Shown piece after piece: positions 40,760 through 50,302 of a stretch of DNA of 64,000 nucleotides; the stretch's first letter is position 1, and every line of letters starts with the position of its first letter. Where the stretch lies: positions 1-64,000 of the IMG/VR virus record IMGVR_UViG_3300031576_000011; one strand, given 5' to 3'. The position numbers and the translations under genes were made by a program. The notes under the pieces were generated by a model that worked only from the letters and a program-made list of their open reading frames with translations, did not search any database and was not told the DNA's origin. Source of the DNA: a virus.

Positions 40760-42576
40760 TGCCCATCGGCCTTGGGATCACCGTCTTCCTGCGGGACCTC
40801 GCTTCGACCGGGATCGACCGGCTGGATCGGGGCTTCGGCCGGTTCGTGAACACGGTCGACCGAGGCGCCGCCGGCCTCGCCGAGTCGGCGATGAACGTCG
40901 GCGTGGCCGGCCGGACCGCCGCGCTCGGGGCGGTGGCGGGGATCACGGCGGTGGGGGCCGGCCTCCTGGCGGCGGCCGCAACCGAGGGCGAGTTCGAGCG
41001 CCAGTTGCGGTTCGCGGCGTTCGCCGCCAATGCGACCACCGACGAGATGGAGGAGATGCGGGCGACGGCCCTTGGCGTGGCGCGCGCCTTCGCCGTCGCG
41101 CCGGTCGAGGTCGCCCGCATGGAGTCGATCCTCGCCCGGTTCGGGCTCACGGCCAAGGAGACGACCGAGATTGTCCGGCCGGCGGCCGCGCTGCTCGCGG
41201 CCTCCCTCGGCGAGCTTGGGCCGGACAAGGCCGGTGGCCTGCTGATCCAGACCCTCAAGACCTTCAACATTCCGGCCACCCAGGCGAGTCGCGTGGCCGA
41301 TCAGCTTTCCGAAGCGGTCATCAGCAGCGCGCTCGACTTCAAGAAGCTCGACCTCGCGCTGTCGATCGCGGGCCCCAGCATGACGAACTTCGGTGCGAGC
41401 CTCGAGGAGACGCTCGTCCTGCTCGGCCTCACCCGCGACGTGATCTCGCGGGTGGAGCGTGGCGGTACGGGGCTCTCCCGGGTGTTCGAGGAGCTCTCGA
41501 AGAAGGAGAAGCAGCGCGAGGTCCAGGCCCGCTTCGGTATCCGGGTCACGGACGAGACGGGGAAGCACTTCCGGAACGCCACCGACATCATCGCGGAGCT
41601 CGCCGCCGCGCTGTCGGGGATGGGCGAGGTGCAGCGCGCGGCCGCCTTGGAGTCGCTGTTCGGACGCGAGGCGACGCGCGAGTTGCTCGCCCTCACGCAG
41701 CGTCTGGGCAGCTCGCTGGGGGGCGGCGCCGCGACCGCGGAAGGCTTCGCGGCCGCGATGCGGGACATGGTGAAGGCCAACCGCGCAGCCACCGGCACGA
41801 CGGAGAAGCTCATCCAGACCCAGGAGGGGACGTTCCCCAGGGCGCTGGAACGCCTGAAGGTGTCGTTCGCGGAGTTCGGGATCGAGGCGGGCAAGGCCCT
41901 GAACGAGAACCTGGTCCCCGCCATGATGGCGCTGTCTGACACGATCAACAGCGTGACCGAATTCCTGCGGGAGCTCTCGCCGGAGACGAAGTCCTTCCTC
42001 GGCTGGGTCTTCGCCGCCACGGTCGCCGTCGGCGGGCTGACGGCCGCCATCACGGCGATGGGATTCGCGATCCGTGGGGTCGGGTTCGGGCTCGGGGGAC
42101 TCGGGCTCGGCCGCCTGCTTGGGCGCGGGGCGGCGGGCGCCGGGGGCGCGGTTGGAGGCGGGCTGGCGGCAGGGGCAGCCGGCGCGGCGGGTGCGGCAGG
42201 CTTCCAGGTCACCGCTGCAGGGATCGGCACGCAGCTCTCGCCAGCGGCCAGACTGGCGGCGGCCGGGGCGGCCACCGCCCCTGGACTCGGCGCAGGCGTC
42301 GGCGGGGTGATCGCCCCCATCGGGATCGCGGCGCTGCTGACCGAGATGATCGCTGGCCCAATTGCGGCGGCGATCGATGCGGCGAGTCAGCGAAGTTTCG
42401 AAGCGACCCAAGAAGCCGCGAACCGCCGAGCCGTGGCCGAAACCGAAGCCCTGCGAGGGGAGTCGGAGATCGTGATCGAACTCGACGGAGCCGCGGTCGG
42501 ACACCTCATGGGCGCGCGGGTGGCGAGGGAAACCAAGCGGCGCTTCGGCGCCCAGGTGCGCGAGGGGATGCGGTAG
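40759..42576 (+). CDS. Tail tape measure protein (TP901 type), 605 aa
   Basis: The pattern AAATEGEFERQLRFAAFAANATTDEMEEMRATALG and the following GADKAGGLL-type segment (LGPDKAGGLLIQTLKTFNI), then SLEETLVLLGLTRDVISRVERGGTGLSRVF, shown in part as SLEETLVLLGLTRD, match the TP901 tape measure core. After it come LKVSFAEFGIEAGKALNENLVPAM and alanine/glycine-rich hydrophobic helices (about 415-530) that probably span the membrane on ejection. At 605 residues the tail would be short to medium (about 90 nm at 1.5 angstrom per residue). Confidence 0.85.
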   Translation: MPIGLGITVFLRDLASTGIDRLDRGFGRFVNTVDRGAAGLAESAMNVGVAGRTAALGAVAGITAVGAGLLAAAATEGEFERQLRFAAFAANATTDEMEEMRATALGVARAFAVAPVEVARMESILARFGLTAKETTEIVRPAAALLAASLGELGPDKAGGLLIQTLKTFNIPATQASRVADQLSEAVISSALDFKKLDLALSIAGPSMTNFGASLEETLVLLGLTRDVISRVERGGTGLSRVFEELSKKEKQREVQARFGIRVTDETGKHFRNATDIIAELAAALSGMGEVQRAAALESLFGREATRELLALTQRLGSSLGGGAATAEGFAAAMRDMVKANRAATGTTEKLIQTQEGTFPRALERLKVSFAEFGIEAGKALNENLVPAMMALSDTINSVTEFLRELSPETKSFLGWVFAATVAVGGLTAAITAMGFAIRGVGFGLGGLGLGRLLGRGAAGAGGAVGGGLAAGAAGAAGAAGFQVTAAGIGTQLSPAARLAAAGAATAPGLGAGVGGVIAPIGIAALLTEMIAGPIAAAIDAASQRSFEATQEAANRRAVAETEALRGESEIVIELDGAAVGHLMGARVARETKRRFGAQVREGMR

Positions 42577-43259
42577 TGGCCCTGCCGTACGCCAGCCTCA
42601 CGGACATGCTGCGCAAGGAGCGGCTGTTCTGCCAATTCAATCCCGAGACGCTCGACGAGTCCCTCGAGGTGGACTGGACGTCGCACCTCCCGCTCGGGGG
42701 CAGCCGCGAGATCTCGCACTACAACGGGACGCGCAGCGTGCGGATCCCGCTCACGCTCTACTTCACGATCGTGGGCCGCCCCGGCAACGGCGTCCCAGGC
42801 TTCTCGGATCTGCTGGTGGCCACGAGCGAAGCCGGAGGGTCGCCAGGCATCGAGTTCGGGCTGGCGGCCGCTGGCCAGCGCGGACCGGCCGTGGTGCGGC
42901 AGAGCCTCGCGGGGCCCGAACGGTTCCTCAAGGCGCTGTGCTACAAGAACGGCGGGCCAGGGGCGCGCGGAGGATTCAGCACCGAGCCGCCCACCGTGAT
43001 CTTCGATTGGCCCGGCATCGTCCGGCTCGAGGGACACCTGCTCCGGTTGCGGACCCGGTATCAGCAGTTCTCGACCGAGGATCTGCGCGGGCTGTTCCTC
43101 GTGGCTGAGACGGAGTTCCGCGAGGATGCGGCCGAGGGGATCGGGAACGAGGACGTCCGGGTGAAGGGCTCCAATCGGTCGCCGACGCTGCTGCCGCATC
43201 GCATTCAAGAGCCGCCAGAGCAGAAGTTGATCGTCCAGTTCACGAGGCCGGGCGTGTGA
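42576..43259 (+). CDS. Baseplate-associated protein, 227 aa
   Basis: The gene starts with GTG on the upstream stop (TAGTG). It is followed by a LysM-type protein, as in other contractile-tail phages where a tube-initiator/baseplate protein and a LysM protein follow the tape measure. The sequence (FNPETLDESLEVDWTSH..GGSREISHYNGTRSVRIPLTLYF) resembles this tube-initiator type. It probably connects tail tube and hub. Confidence 0.7.
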   Translation: MALPYASLTDMLRKERLFCQFNPETLDESLEVDWTSHLPLGGSREISHYNGTRSVRIPLTLYFTIVGRPGNGVPGFSDLLVATSEAGGSPGIEFGLAAAGQRGPAVVRQSLAGPERFLKALCYKNGGPGARGGFSTEPPTVIFDWPGIVRLEGHLLRLRTRYQQFSTEDLRGLFLVAETEFREDAAEGIGNEDVRVKGSNRSPTLLPHRIQEPPEQKLIVQFTRPGV

Positions 43260-43564
43260 TCAATCCCTCCCCCAATTCGCGCAACCTCGCCAACCGTGTC
43301 GTTACCGACGCGGCCGGACGCGAGCTCTACGAGATCCGGACGCCCATGCCGTACGCCCCGGTGCCAGGCATCGCGCGGGCCATTATCCAGGCCGGCGACT
43401 CGCTGTTCGCGATGGCCTACCGGGCCTACGGCAGCGCCCAGCTCTGGTGGGCGATCGCGGACTTCAATGAGATCTTCGACCCCACGACGGAGACGACGCC
43501 GGGCCGCGAGATCCTGATCCCGCCCCGCGACTACGTCGAGGCGTGGCTCTCGAGGAGCGAATGA
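43256..43564 (+). CDS. LysM-like baseplate protein (gp53/X-like), 102 aa
   Basis: The pattern IIQAGDSLFAMAYRAYGSAQLWWAIADFNEIFDP...PGREILIPPRDYVEAW, shown in part as GDSLFAMAYRAYGSAQLWW, is a LysM-like domain of contractile-tail baseplate proteins. The GTG overlaps the stop of the previous gene. It probably stabilises the hub. Confidence 0.8.
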   Translation: MINPSPNSRNLANRVVTDAAGRELYEIRTPMPYAPVPGIARAIIQAGDSLFAMAYRAYGSAQLWWAIADFNEIFDPTTETTPGREILIPPRDYVEAWLSRSE

Positions 43565-44910
43565 CCGGGCGCGGCCCCTACCTACGGATCCGGACCAGCC
43601 ACGGCTTCGGCGGCTCGCCCCAGCCGCTGCCGGAGTCGATCCTCGAACGCATCCTCTCGGTGGAGGTGCTCGACTCCGATCTGGGGATGGACGAGATCAC
43701 CGTCACGTTCGACAACGCGGACCTCGCGCTGTGGGGCCAGGCCATGTCGCGCGCGGCGCTGGCGTTCAACACGCGCTGGCACATCCAGTTCGGCTGGGAG
43801 GGCGGCACGCTCAGCCCCATCCGGGCCTTCCTCGTGAAGAGCCTCAAGGGGAACCGAACGCTGACGATGCGCGCGTACGGGGGAGCCGCCGTGCGGCTCG
43901 ACTACCCGGCCCGGCACGTCGTGTTCCGGAACTCCGGCGGCGACGGCAAGATCACGCGCTCCCAGGTGGCGCGCCAGATCGCGCTGGAGGCCGGGCTGGT
44001 CGTAGAGACCGGAGCGATCCAGACCACGTTCGGCGAATTCGAGTCGATCACCCAGCACGGGATCTCCGACGGCGCCATGCTGACGAAGATGGCGGACGAC
44101 CTCGGGTTTGTGTGGTGGGCCAAGGATTTCGGGGACGACCGGGCCTACTTCTTCTTCGGGCAGCGCGAGATGGACAAGCGCGCTGACCGCCGGATCGACC
44201 TCGGCGACGAAGGCGTCGTGGGGGAGCCGGAGATCGAGGTCGACGTCTTCCAGATCCCCAACACGGCGATCTCCCTGACGATCGATCCGCTGAACAATGT
44301 CCTGAAGGAGCACGAGGGCTCGAACGACGCAACGGAGCGGGCCGTGTCGGGGTCCTCGACGCCGATCTCCAAGGACATCGCCGGCCAGAACACGGTGGAG
44401 CCGCACGAGGGCGGGACCATCCCCTCACTGCCCGCGATGTCGGAGAAGCGCCTCGAGGAGGAGATCGATGGGCTGTTCAAGAAGGTGGAGGAGAACCTGA
44501 TCCGGATCCGCCTGACCGTGGTGGGGGATCCCTCGATCGCGGTGGGCCACACGCTCGAGCTCGTGGGGTTCGGACAGGCGCTCGACAGCTCCCCGCAGTC
44601 GCCGGGTGGCGGCAACTACTACGTGTCGGAGGCCAGGCACCGGATCCGGCAGGGAGGCGGCTTCCTCACGGAGTTGTCCCTGATGCGGAACGCGCTCGGG
44701 GACTTCGACGTGCCGGCGAAACGCGACCGCCTGCGGGCGCGCGTGGCGTCGGAGCGGCGGGCCGCCCAGGGCGGCGTCACGACGCCGTCGGCCCCTGGCG
44801 TGCCGCCCGTCGCCGTGGCGGATCGCACCTTGGGGACCTCCCCGGACGCGGAGTCCGTGAAGGTCCCGGTGCGGGCGGTCGGATTCTCCACGGGAAGCAC
44901 CGGGCAGTAG
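43561..44910 (+). CDS. Baseplate hub protein (gpD/gp27-like), 449 aa
   Basis: The first part (ILSVEVLDSDLGMDEITVTFDNADLALW) and the later DGAMLTKMADDLGFVWW match late control gene D/VgrG-type hub proteins, with the beta-barrel domains that form a pseudo-hexameric ring under the tail tube. It lies between LysM and spike genes. The C-terminal 80 residues are charged and likely flexible. ATG overlaps the upstream stop. Confidence 0.8.
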   Translation: MTGRGPYLRIRTSHGFGGSPQPLPESILERILSVEVLDSDLGMDEITVTFDNADLALWGQAMSRAALAFNTRWHIQFGWEGGTLSPIRAFLVKSLKGNRTLTMRAYGGAAVRLDYPARHVVFRNSGGDGKITRSQVARQIALEAGLVVETGAIQTTFGEFESITQHGISDGAMLTKMADDLGFVWWAKDFGDDRAYFFFGQREMDKRADRRIDLGDEGVVGEPEIEVDVFQIPNTAISLTIDPLNNVLKEHEGSNDATERAVSGSSTPISKDIAGQNTVEPHEGGTIPSLPAMSEKRLEEEIDGLFKKVEENLIRIRLTVVGDPSIAVGHTLELVGFGQALDSSPQSPGGGNYYVSEARHRIRQGGGFLTELSLMRNALGDFDVPAKRDRLRARVASERRAAQGGVTTPSAPGVPPVAVADRTLGTSPDAESVKVPVRAVGFSTGSTGQ

Positions 44911-44911
44911 C

Positions 44912-45571
44912 ATGTCCGACTTCGGACCCCCCTTCTTCGGTATGTACCTCGGACGGGTCGCGGAAACCGCGGACCCGCTCAAGCTGGGGCGGATCCGACC
45001 GATCGTGCCGGCCATCGCGGGCGCCGCGAAGATGGGGTGGGCCTCCCCGCTCGGGACCGTCGGCGGCGGTGCGAAGGACCGCGGCCTCTTCGCCGTGCCG
45101 CCGTTCGGGGCCCTCGTGGCGGTGTTCTTCGACGCCGGGGACGTGGACTCCCCCTACTACCTGGCGGGCCCATGGGCCGCCCCGTCAGGGGCGCCGGATC
45201 CTCCCGTGCCCTCCCAGATTGCGCCGGCGCTCGGCACCCAGGGAGATCCCAAGCACGTGGTGTGGGAGACGGAGAAGTTCAAGGTCACCTTCGCGGGCGG
45301 CTCCACCGACAAGATGCGGATCGAGAGCAAGTCCACGCCTGGGAGCTACGTGGAGATCGACGGGGCGACGGGTAAGATCGTCCTCTCGACGACCGATCTG
45401 CGTCTGGCGGACGCCGCGGCGGTGGAGGCCATCATCCTGGGCACGTCGTTCCAGACCTTCTTCAACGCGCACATCCACAGCGGCGTCACCACCGGCGCTG
45501 GGTCGAGCGGCGCCCCAGTGACGGCGATGCCGGCCTCCCTCCTATCGGCGAAGGCGAAGGTGGGCGCGTAG
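44912..45571 (+). CDS. Baseplate spike protein (gpV/gp5 OB-fold), 219 aa
   Basis: The N-terminal OB-fold shows MYLGRVAETADPLKLGRIRPIVPAI and LFAVPPFGALVAVFFDAGD, each seen in spike proteins of phage Mu/P2 type. The C-terminal part (YVEIDGATGKIVLSTTDLRL and HIHSGVTTGAGSSGAP) is the expected beta-helix/tip with an HxH metal motif. The spike pierces the outer layer of the host envelope. Confidence 0.85.
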   Translation: MSDFGPPFFGMYLGRVAETADPLKLGRIRPIVPAIAGAAKMGWASPLGTVGGGAKDRGLFAVPPFGALVAVFFDAGDVDSPYYLAGPWAAPSGAPDPPVPSQIAPALGTQGDPKHVVWETEKFKVTFAGGSTDKMRIESKSTPGSYVEIDGATGKIVLSTTDLRLADAAAVEAIILGTSFQTFFNAHIHSGVTTGAGSSGAPVTAMPASLLSAKAKVGA

Positions 45572-46074
45572 TGCCGATCAAGCCCGAGCAGGACTTCCTC
45601 GGATCGACGCCAGCATTCCCGTTCCGGGAGGCCGACGCCGGTCTACCGGACCTTGCCTTCGTGTCTGGCGAGGCGGCGGTCGCGGCCGGGATCGGCTTCC
45701 TGCTGCGCACGGCGCCAGGCGATCTGCCGTTCGATCCGGAGCTTGGGATGGATCCGGAAGTGCTCCGGTTCGACCCGGCGGACCCCGGCACGGCGAGCGA
45801 CGCCCACGCGATGATCGCCGCGTCGATCATCCGGGGCGAGCCCCGCGCCACGGCCGTGCGCCCAGAGATCGTGGTGGACCCCCACCAGAACCGTCTGGAC
45901 ATCCACCTCGCCTACCGCACGATCCAGCGGGACGTCCCTGGCAACCAGGTTCGCCTGCCTTCGGGCAAGCACGAGGACATCCTGAAGCAGCCGGACACGC
46001 GGCGGCTCGCGATCCAGGGCTACTTCGACTCGATCACGATCGCGCTCGGCATCGGGCGCACGGGGAGCGCGTAG
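45571..46074 (+). CDS. Baseplate wedge protein (gp25-like), 167 aa
   Basis: The gene starts with GTG on the upstream stop (TAGTG) and is directly followed by the J-like gene. The middle contains AAVAAGIGFLLRTAPGDLPFDPELGMDPE, shown in part as TAPGDLPFDPELGMD, the gp25 pattern of a helix followed by G.....P..G. The protein starts sheath assembly at the baseplate. Confidence 0.85.
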   Translation: MPIKPEQDFLGSTPAFPFREADAGLPDLAFVSGEAAVAAGIGFLLRTAPGDLPFDPELGMDPEVLRFDPADPGTASDAHAMIAASIIRGEPRATAVRPEIVVDPHQNRLDIHLAYRTIQRDVPGNQVRLPSGKHEDILKQPDTRRLAIQGYFDSITIALGIGRTGSA

Positions 46075-47553
46075 ATGGCCACGACCCCGACGAATATCCC
46101 GCTCATCCCCGCGCCGACCGACTACACGGCTGCGGACTTCGACGCGTGCCTCGTCGCGGTCCAGAACGCCATGAGCACGGCGTTCCCCCAGTGGACGGAC
46201 TACAACCGGGCGGCCGCCGGGAACAACGTGCTCCGCGCCTTCTGCCACCTGGCCGACATCGTCACGAAGTATCAGAATGACCAGGGCCGGGAGGCCGGCT
46301 GGGCGACCGTCAAGCGCCGGAGGAACGCGATCGCGCTCGGGCGTGGGGTGGGGATCCGCCTGAAGGGCATCTCGGCCGCGACCGTCGATCTGACGTTCTC
46401 GATCCCGGCGGCGCTGACCCGGGACGTGCTGATCCCGCGCGGCACCCGGGTCTCCACGTCCGGGCAGGAGACGGCGCTCGAGTTCTTCACGACGGCGGAC
46501 GCGCGGATCCTCGCGGGGGCCACCAGCGTCATCGTGTCGGCCCGCAACGCGAAGCCGCGGGCGGAGACCCTGACCTCAACGGGACTACCGGACCAGCGTC
46601 TGCCCACCGCCTTCCTGGGCTTCGTCGAGGGCTCCGCCGTCGTAACGATCGCGAGCGACATCTGCGTGCCGGTGTCCAACTTCTTCGCCTCGGGGCCCAC
46701 CAGCAAGCACTACATGGTGCTCGTGGATGAGGAGGACCGCTTCTCGCCCCTGTTCGGGAACGGCACCAACGGCGCGGTCCCGGCGGTCGGGGACGTGGAC
46801 ATCGCCTACGAGACCGGCGGCGGGGCCGGCGGCAACGCGGGGGTCGGCACCATCGACGCGCTGGTCAGCACGCTGTTCGACACGGGGGGCAACGCGATCA
46901 ACGCGAGCGTCACCAACGTCTCGGCCGCCGCCGGCGGTTCGGACCGGGAGACGGTGGAGCAGGCGCGCCGCCGGGTTCCCGGCGCCATCCGCGCGCTCAC
47001 CCGCACGGTGGCGCGAGAGGACTTCGAGATCGTGGCGCTGGGCGTCCCAGGCGTCGCTCGGTCGATGATGCTGACGACCGACGAGGATGCCACGGTGCTG
47101 GACAACCACGGCCAGCTCGTGATCGTGCCGGTCGGGGGCGGGGCCCCGTCGACGACGCTCAAGGACCAGGTCAAGGCCGAGGTCACGACGGTGTTCCCGA
47201 CGATGCTGACGTTCAAGGTCGACATGACCGATCCGACCTACCTCACCGTGAACGTGTCGTGCCAGGTGAAGAAGCGGCCGAACTTCACGAACACCCAGGT
47301 CGAGGCGAACATCACCGCGGCGCTGACCGCGTTCTTCGCGATCCAAGACGCGGACGGAGCGCCGAACCCGGCCATCGACTTCGGTCAGAACCTGACCGAC
47401 GGACTGCTCGCGTGGTCCGACATCTTCGCGGCCGTGCGCGGGGCCACCGGGGTGCAGCGGGTGGAGGAAGACACCTTCGTGCCGGCGGACGACGTGGTGG
47501 TCACGAAGAAGCAGTTCCCGGTGCTCGGGACGGTCACGGTGACCTTCCTGTAG
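46075..47553 (+). CDS. Baseplate J-like protein, 492 aa
   Basis: The N-terminal part (TPTNIPLIPAPTDYTAADFDACLVAVQNAMS) and the core (VARTLTREDF-like RALTRTVAREDFEIVALGVPGVARSM) match the J/gp6 baseplate wedge family. The usual pattern VDIAYETGGGAGGNAGVGTI lies in the middle. The protein forms the wedge part of the baseplate. Confidence 0.88.
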   Translation: MATTPTNIPLIPAPTDYTAADFDACLVAVQNAMSTAFPQWTDYNRAAAGNNVLRAFCHLADIVTKYQNDQGREAGWATVKRRRNAIALGRGVGIRLKGISAATVDLTFSIPAALTRDVLIPRGTRVSTSGQETALEFFTTADARILAGATSVIVSARNAKPRAETLTSTGLPDQRLPTAFLGFVEGSAVVTIASDICVPVSNFFASGPTSKHYMVLVDEEDRFSPLFGNGTNGAVPAVGDVDIAYETGGGAGGNAGVGTIDALVSTLFDTGGNAINASVTNVSAAAGGSDRETVEQARRRVPGAIRALTRTVAREDFEIVALGVPGVARSMMLTTDEDATVLDNHGQLVIVPVGGGAPSTTLKDQVKAEVTTVFPTMLTFKVDMTDPTYLTVNVSCQVKKRPNFTNTQVEANITAALTAFFAIQDADGAPNPAIDFGQNLTDGLLAWSDIFAAVRGATGVQRVEEDTFVPADDVVVTKKQFPVLGTVTVTFL

Positions 47554-47562
47554 GAGGGCGAG

Positions 47563-47928
47563 ATGGCAGCGATCAAGAGCGCGGTGTCGATCTTCACGGC
47601 GCAGGCGCTGGCCGGCGACAGCGGCGTCACGACCTCCGGCTGGCTCAACCTCGACACCCGGTACGGCGGGATCGTCCAGGGGAAGGTCACGAACGGCGGC
47701 ACCACGCTCGGCAAGGGCGCGGTCATCCAGGCGCAGATCTCGCCCAACCAGGCGGCGGGGGCCGAGGCCGACTTCGAGTGCCGGCGCGTCATGGGCAAGG
47801 ACGCGTCCGAAGTCACGACGTTCGAGATTCGGATCCCGCCCGAGGTCCAGAACCTGCGGCTCAAGGTGAACCGCGGGGATGCGGCCGCCACGATCGACGC
47901 GATCTTCTCGAGGTTGGACGAGGTCTAG
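47563..47928 (+). CDS. Small baseplate/fibre-linked protein, 121 aa
   Basis: The protein is beta-rich (YGGIVQGKVTNGGTTLGKGAVI, EVTTFEIRIPPEVQNLRLKV) and lies between the J-like and I-like genes. It looks like a small Ig-like domain that may decorate the baseplate. GGAGGG precedes the ATG. No family firmly recognised. Confidence 0.6.
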   Translation: MAAIKSAVSIFTAQALAGDSGVTTSGWLNLDTRYGGIVQGKVTNGGTTLGKGAVIQAQISPNQAAGAEADFECRRVMGKDASEVTTFEIRIPPEVQNLRLKVNRGDAAATIDAIFSRLDEV

Positions 47929-47931
47929 GCC

Positions 47932-48681
47932 ATGGCCGAGGTCTGCGAAAAGGACCCCTGCGACCCGAAGGCGGACCCGTCACTGGCGGTCGCGCTGCTC
48001 GCCAACGCCACGCCCGTGGCCACGGACACGGCGCCGGACGACTGCGAGCTCGACCGCGACTTCCGGATGCGGTCGCTGTTCCCCCGCCGGGTGATCGGGG
48101 ACGACGAGGACTCGCCCGAGCCCTTCATCAGCCGGTTCCTCGACGCGCTGGACGCGGAAGCCAACGCGATGTTCCACCGGGTGGACTGCTTCCCAACCAT
48201 CGCCGATCCCCTCCGGTGCCCGGCGCCCCTGCTCGATCAGTTGCTCTACCACCTGGGGAACCCCTTCATCCTGGAGGAGGGGATGCCCGCGGACCGGAAG
48301 CGCATGCTCGCGCTCTCGCTCTTCACGATCTACGCGCTGAAGGGCACGTGCTACGCCATCATCGGGGCCGTCCGGCTGATCTACCGGGTCGAGGTCACCG
48401 AGTGCGTGCAGCCCAACATCGAGTGCTGGATCCTGGGGATCGACACCCTCAACCAGACGGCGATCCTCTGTCCCAGCACCGCGGCCGGGCGGCGCTCGTT
48501 CTCGATCATGGTCCACAGGAACCTCACCGACACGGAGCGGGCCCAGATCCGGAACGTCGTGAACTACCTGAAGCCGGCGAACACGCACTTCATCCGGATC
48601 ATCGAGCCGGGATCGCCGGGACACGTGGCTCACTGGGTGCTGAGAAAATCAAAGCTTAATCTGAATGCTTTCCTCCATTAG
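47932..48681 (+). CDS. Tail protein I-like (P2 gpI type), 249 aa
   Basis: The pattern FISRFLDALDAEANAMFHRVDCFPTIADPLRCPAPLLDQLLYHLGNPF, shown in part as LLDQLLYHLGNPF, and KRMLALSLFTIYALKGTCYAI match phage tail protein I, which connects wedge and fibres. The C-terminal 10 residues (KSKLNLNAFLH) are encoded by a locally AT-rich stretch unlike the rest of the gene, so the end of the gene may be a recent joint. Confidence 0.8.
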   Translation: MAEVCEKDPCDPKADPSLAVALLANATPVATDTAPDDCELDRDFRMRSLFPRRVIGDDEDSPEPFISRFLDALDAEANAMFHRVDCFPTIADPLRCPAPLLDQLLYHLGNPFILEEGMPADRKRMLALSLFTIYALKGTCYAIIGAVRLIYRVEVTECVQPNIECWILGIDTLNQTAILCPSTAAGRRSFSIMVHRNLTDTERAQIRNVVNYLKPANTHFIRIIEPGSPGHVAHWVLRKSKLNLNAFLH

Positions 48682-48776
48682 CGATCTGCTGGCCCTTTCT
48701 CCGCATGGCGCAGCTCCGCGAGCAACACGGAGCTGTGACGTCGCGTTTCGTAGGATTCATAGAAAGGCAAGACAAC
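48640..48776 (+). other. AT-rich joint before the tail fibre gene
   Basis: From about 48644 to 48770 the sequence shows runs such as GAAAATCAAAGCTTAATC and GAATGCTTTCC, in strong contrast with the surrounding GC-rich DNA. It covers the last codons of the I-like gene and the leader of the tail fibre gene. It may hold a promoter or mark the edge of an exchanged fibre cassette. Confidence 0.5.
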
Positions 48777-50228
48777 ATGGCTGCCCGTAGGGACTATTTC
48801 ATATTCCAGGCTGTCACCGAAGCAGAACTGGACGCAGGGTTCGACGGTCTCGAGTTCGCCGAGTTCAACATCAAGGCCGACGCCTTCTCCGGATCGGCCG
48901 GGTTCATCATCGCCGGCGTGACCGTGACGCAGGCTGGGGTGCCGAACCAGACGGTCCTCGTCGGCTCGTGCCTGGCCTGGGACAACCTGGGACAGCGCGT
49001 CTTCAAGTCCACGACCGGGACGGTGTTCGACTTCTCGCCCGACGACGATCCGATCAACCCCCGGATCGCGCGGCTCTACATCAAGTTCGCGCGCGCGCTC
49101 TCCGATCCCCGCGTCGATGGGCTGGGCGCCACGGTGAACTTCGTGCGCGCGGAGTCGTTCGTGCTCGAGCGCGACCTGGGCGCCGCGGCGGCCGTTCCGG
49201 TCGCGCCGGCGCTCCGGATCGACGAGTCGATCCTGCTCGCCAACATCACGATCCCGGCGGCGGCCGGCGTGATCAACAACGCGCAGATCACCACGACGAT
49301 CCAGACCCTGAACTCGAAGTTCAAGGTCCGCCAGCTCTTCGGTGCGACCCAGGGCCTCGACGACGCGTTCATCGCGGCGGCCTCGGCCTCGCCGCTGCCC
49401 ACGACGGCGAACCGGGTGGCCCTGTTGTCGGACGTCCCGGCCGGGATCGCCGGGTTCATGGGCCAGAACAAGATCGTGACGACCGGGGTCTTGGCCATCG
49501 ACATCGAGCGGTTCGATGGCGTGGACCGCACGGCCGCGAAGCGGCTGCGGCTGCGGAACCGCTCGCTCACCCTCACCGGCGGAGCCGGAGCCGTGAACGA
49601 CAAGGACTACCCGGGCGCGATCGCGCCGTCGTCGTTCCACTACATCTACGCGATTGGCGACAGCACGCTCGTCAACCCCGATGCGTCGCTGGCCTCGCTC
49701 GCCAAGGGCGCGGGATTCGCGCCATTCACGAATCCCACCCTCCCGGCCGGATACGACCTCTACCGTCTGATCGGCGTGATGCTCACGAACGGCGCCGGCA
49801 CCGACATCTTGCCGTTCCGGCAGATCAACGGCGAGGTCATCTACGACGACTCGTTCCTGGCGAACGTCTACGCCGGCGGCCTGCCGCCGGCCGCCTTCAC
49901 CGCCCTCGCGCTTGGCGGATTCGTGCCCCCGATCGCCGAGCGGGCGATCGTCGGCGTGGCCATCACGTTCGCCACGTCGCAGAACGCGATCATGGAGTTC
50001 CGGTCGCTCGGCGGGCCGACCGTCGTCAACTACACGACCCTGTTCCGCGCCGGCGCGAACGACACCCTGGACGGCGCCGTGCTCGCCGCGGACTCCGACT
50101 GGGAGAAGCGCCTGCACGTGAGCCTCACGGGCGGGATCGAGTGGCGAACCGCAGCCGGGACCGTCGGGGCCCACGCCGTCCGGGTGGACGTCCGGGGATT
50201 CGTGCCAGACCTTCACTACGACGTCTAG
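48777..50228 (+). CDS. Tail fibre protein, 483 aa
   Basis: The start motif MAARRDYFIFQAVTEAELD, just downstream of an AAAGG ribosome site, was preferred to an upstream ATG at 48705. The first half has a modular fibre pattern (LYIKFARALSDPRVDG, NNAQITTTIQTLNSKF), and the last part is a beta-rich C-terminal domain. It follows the I-like protein, as usual for P2-like fibres. It is likely to recognise the host receptor. Confidence 0.75.
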   Translation: MAARRDYFIFQAVTEAELDAGFDGLEFAEFNIKADAFSGSAGFIIAGVTVTQAGVPNQTVLVGSCLAWDNLGQRVFKSTTGTVFDFSPDDDPINPRIARLYIKFARALSDPRVDGLGATVNFVRAESFVLERDLGAAAAVPVAPALRIDESILLANITIPAAAGVINNAQITTTIQTLNSKFKVRQLFGATQGLDDAFIAAASASPLPTTANRVALLSDVPAGIAGFMGQNKIVTTGVLAIDIERFDGVDRTAAKRLRLRNRSLTLTGGAGAVNDKDYPGAIAPSSFHYIYAIGDSTLVNPDASLASLAKGAGFAPFTNPTLPAGYDLYRLIGVMLTNGAGTDILPFRQINGEVIYDDSFLANVYAGGLPPAAFTALALGGFVPPIAERAIVGVAITFATSQNAIMEFRSLGGPTVVNYTTLFRAGANDTLDGAVLAADSDWEKRLHVSLTGGIEWRTAAGTVGAHAVRVDVRGFVPDLHYDV

Positions 50229-50302
50229 CCTCGGCAGTTGCACGGGGCGCCGCAGGTGGTAGGATCTGAACCGGGTGGCCGCAGCCGCCCGTGGAGGTCG
50301 CG

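Noticed and set aside
50228-50302. Promoter TTGCAC/TAGGAT and terminator-like inverted repeat after the tail fibre gene
   Set aside because: The boxes match only weakly and the stem has mismatches and no T-run. Mentioned in the neighbouring gene entry but not called as a feature.
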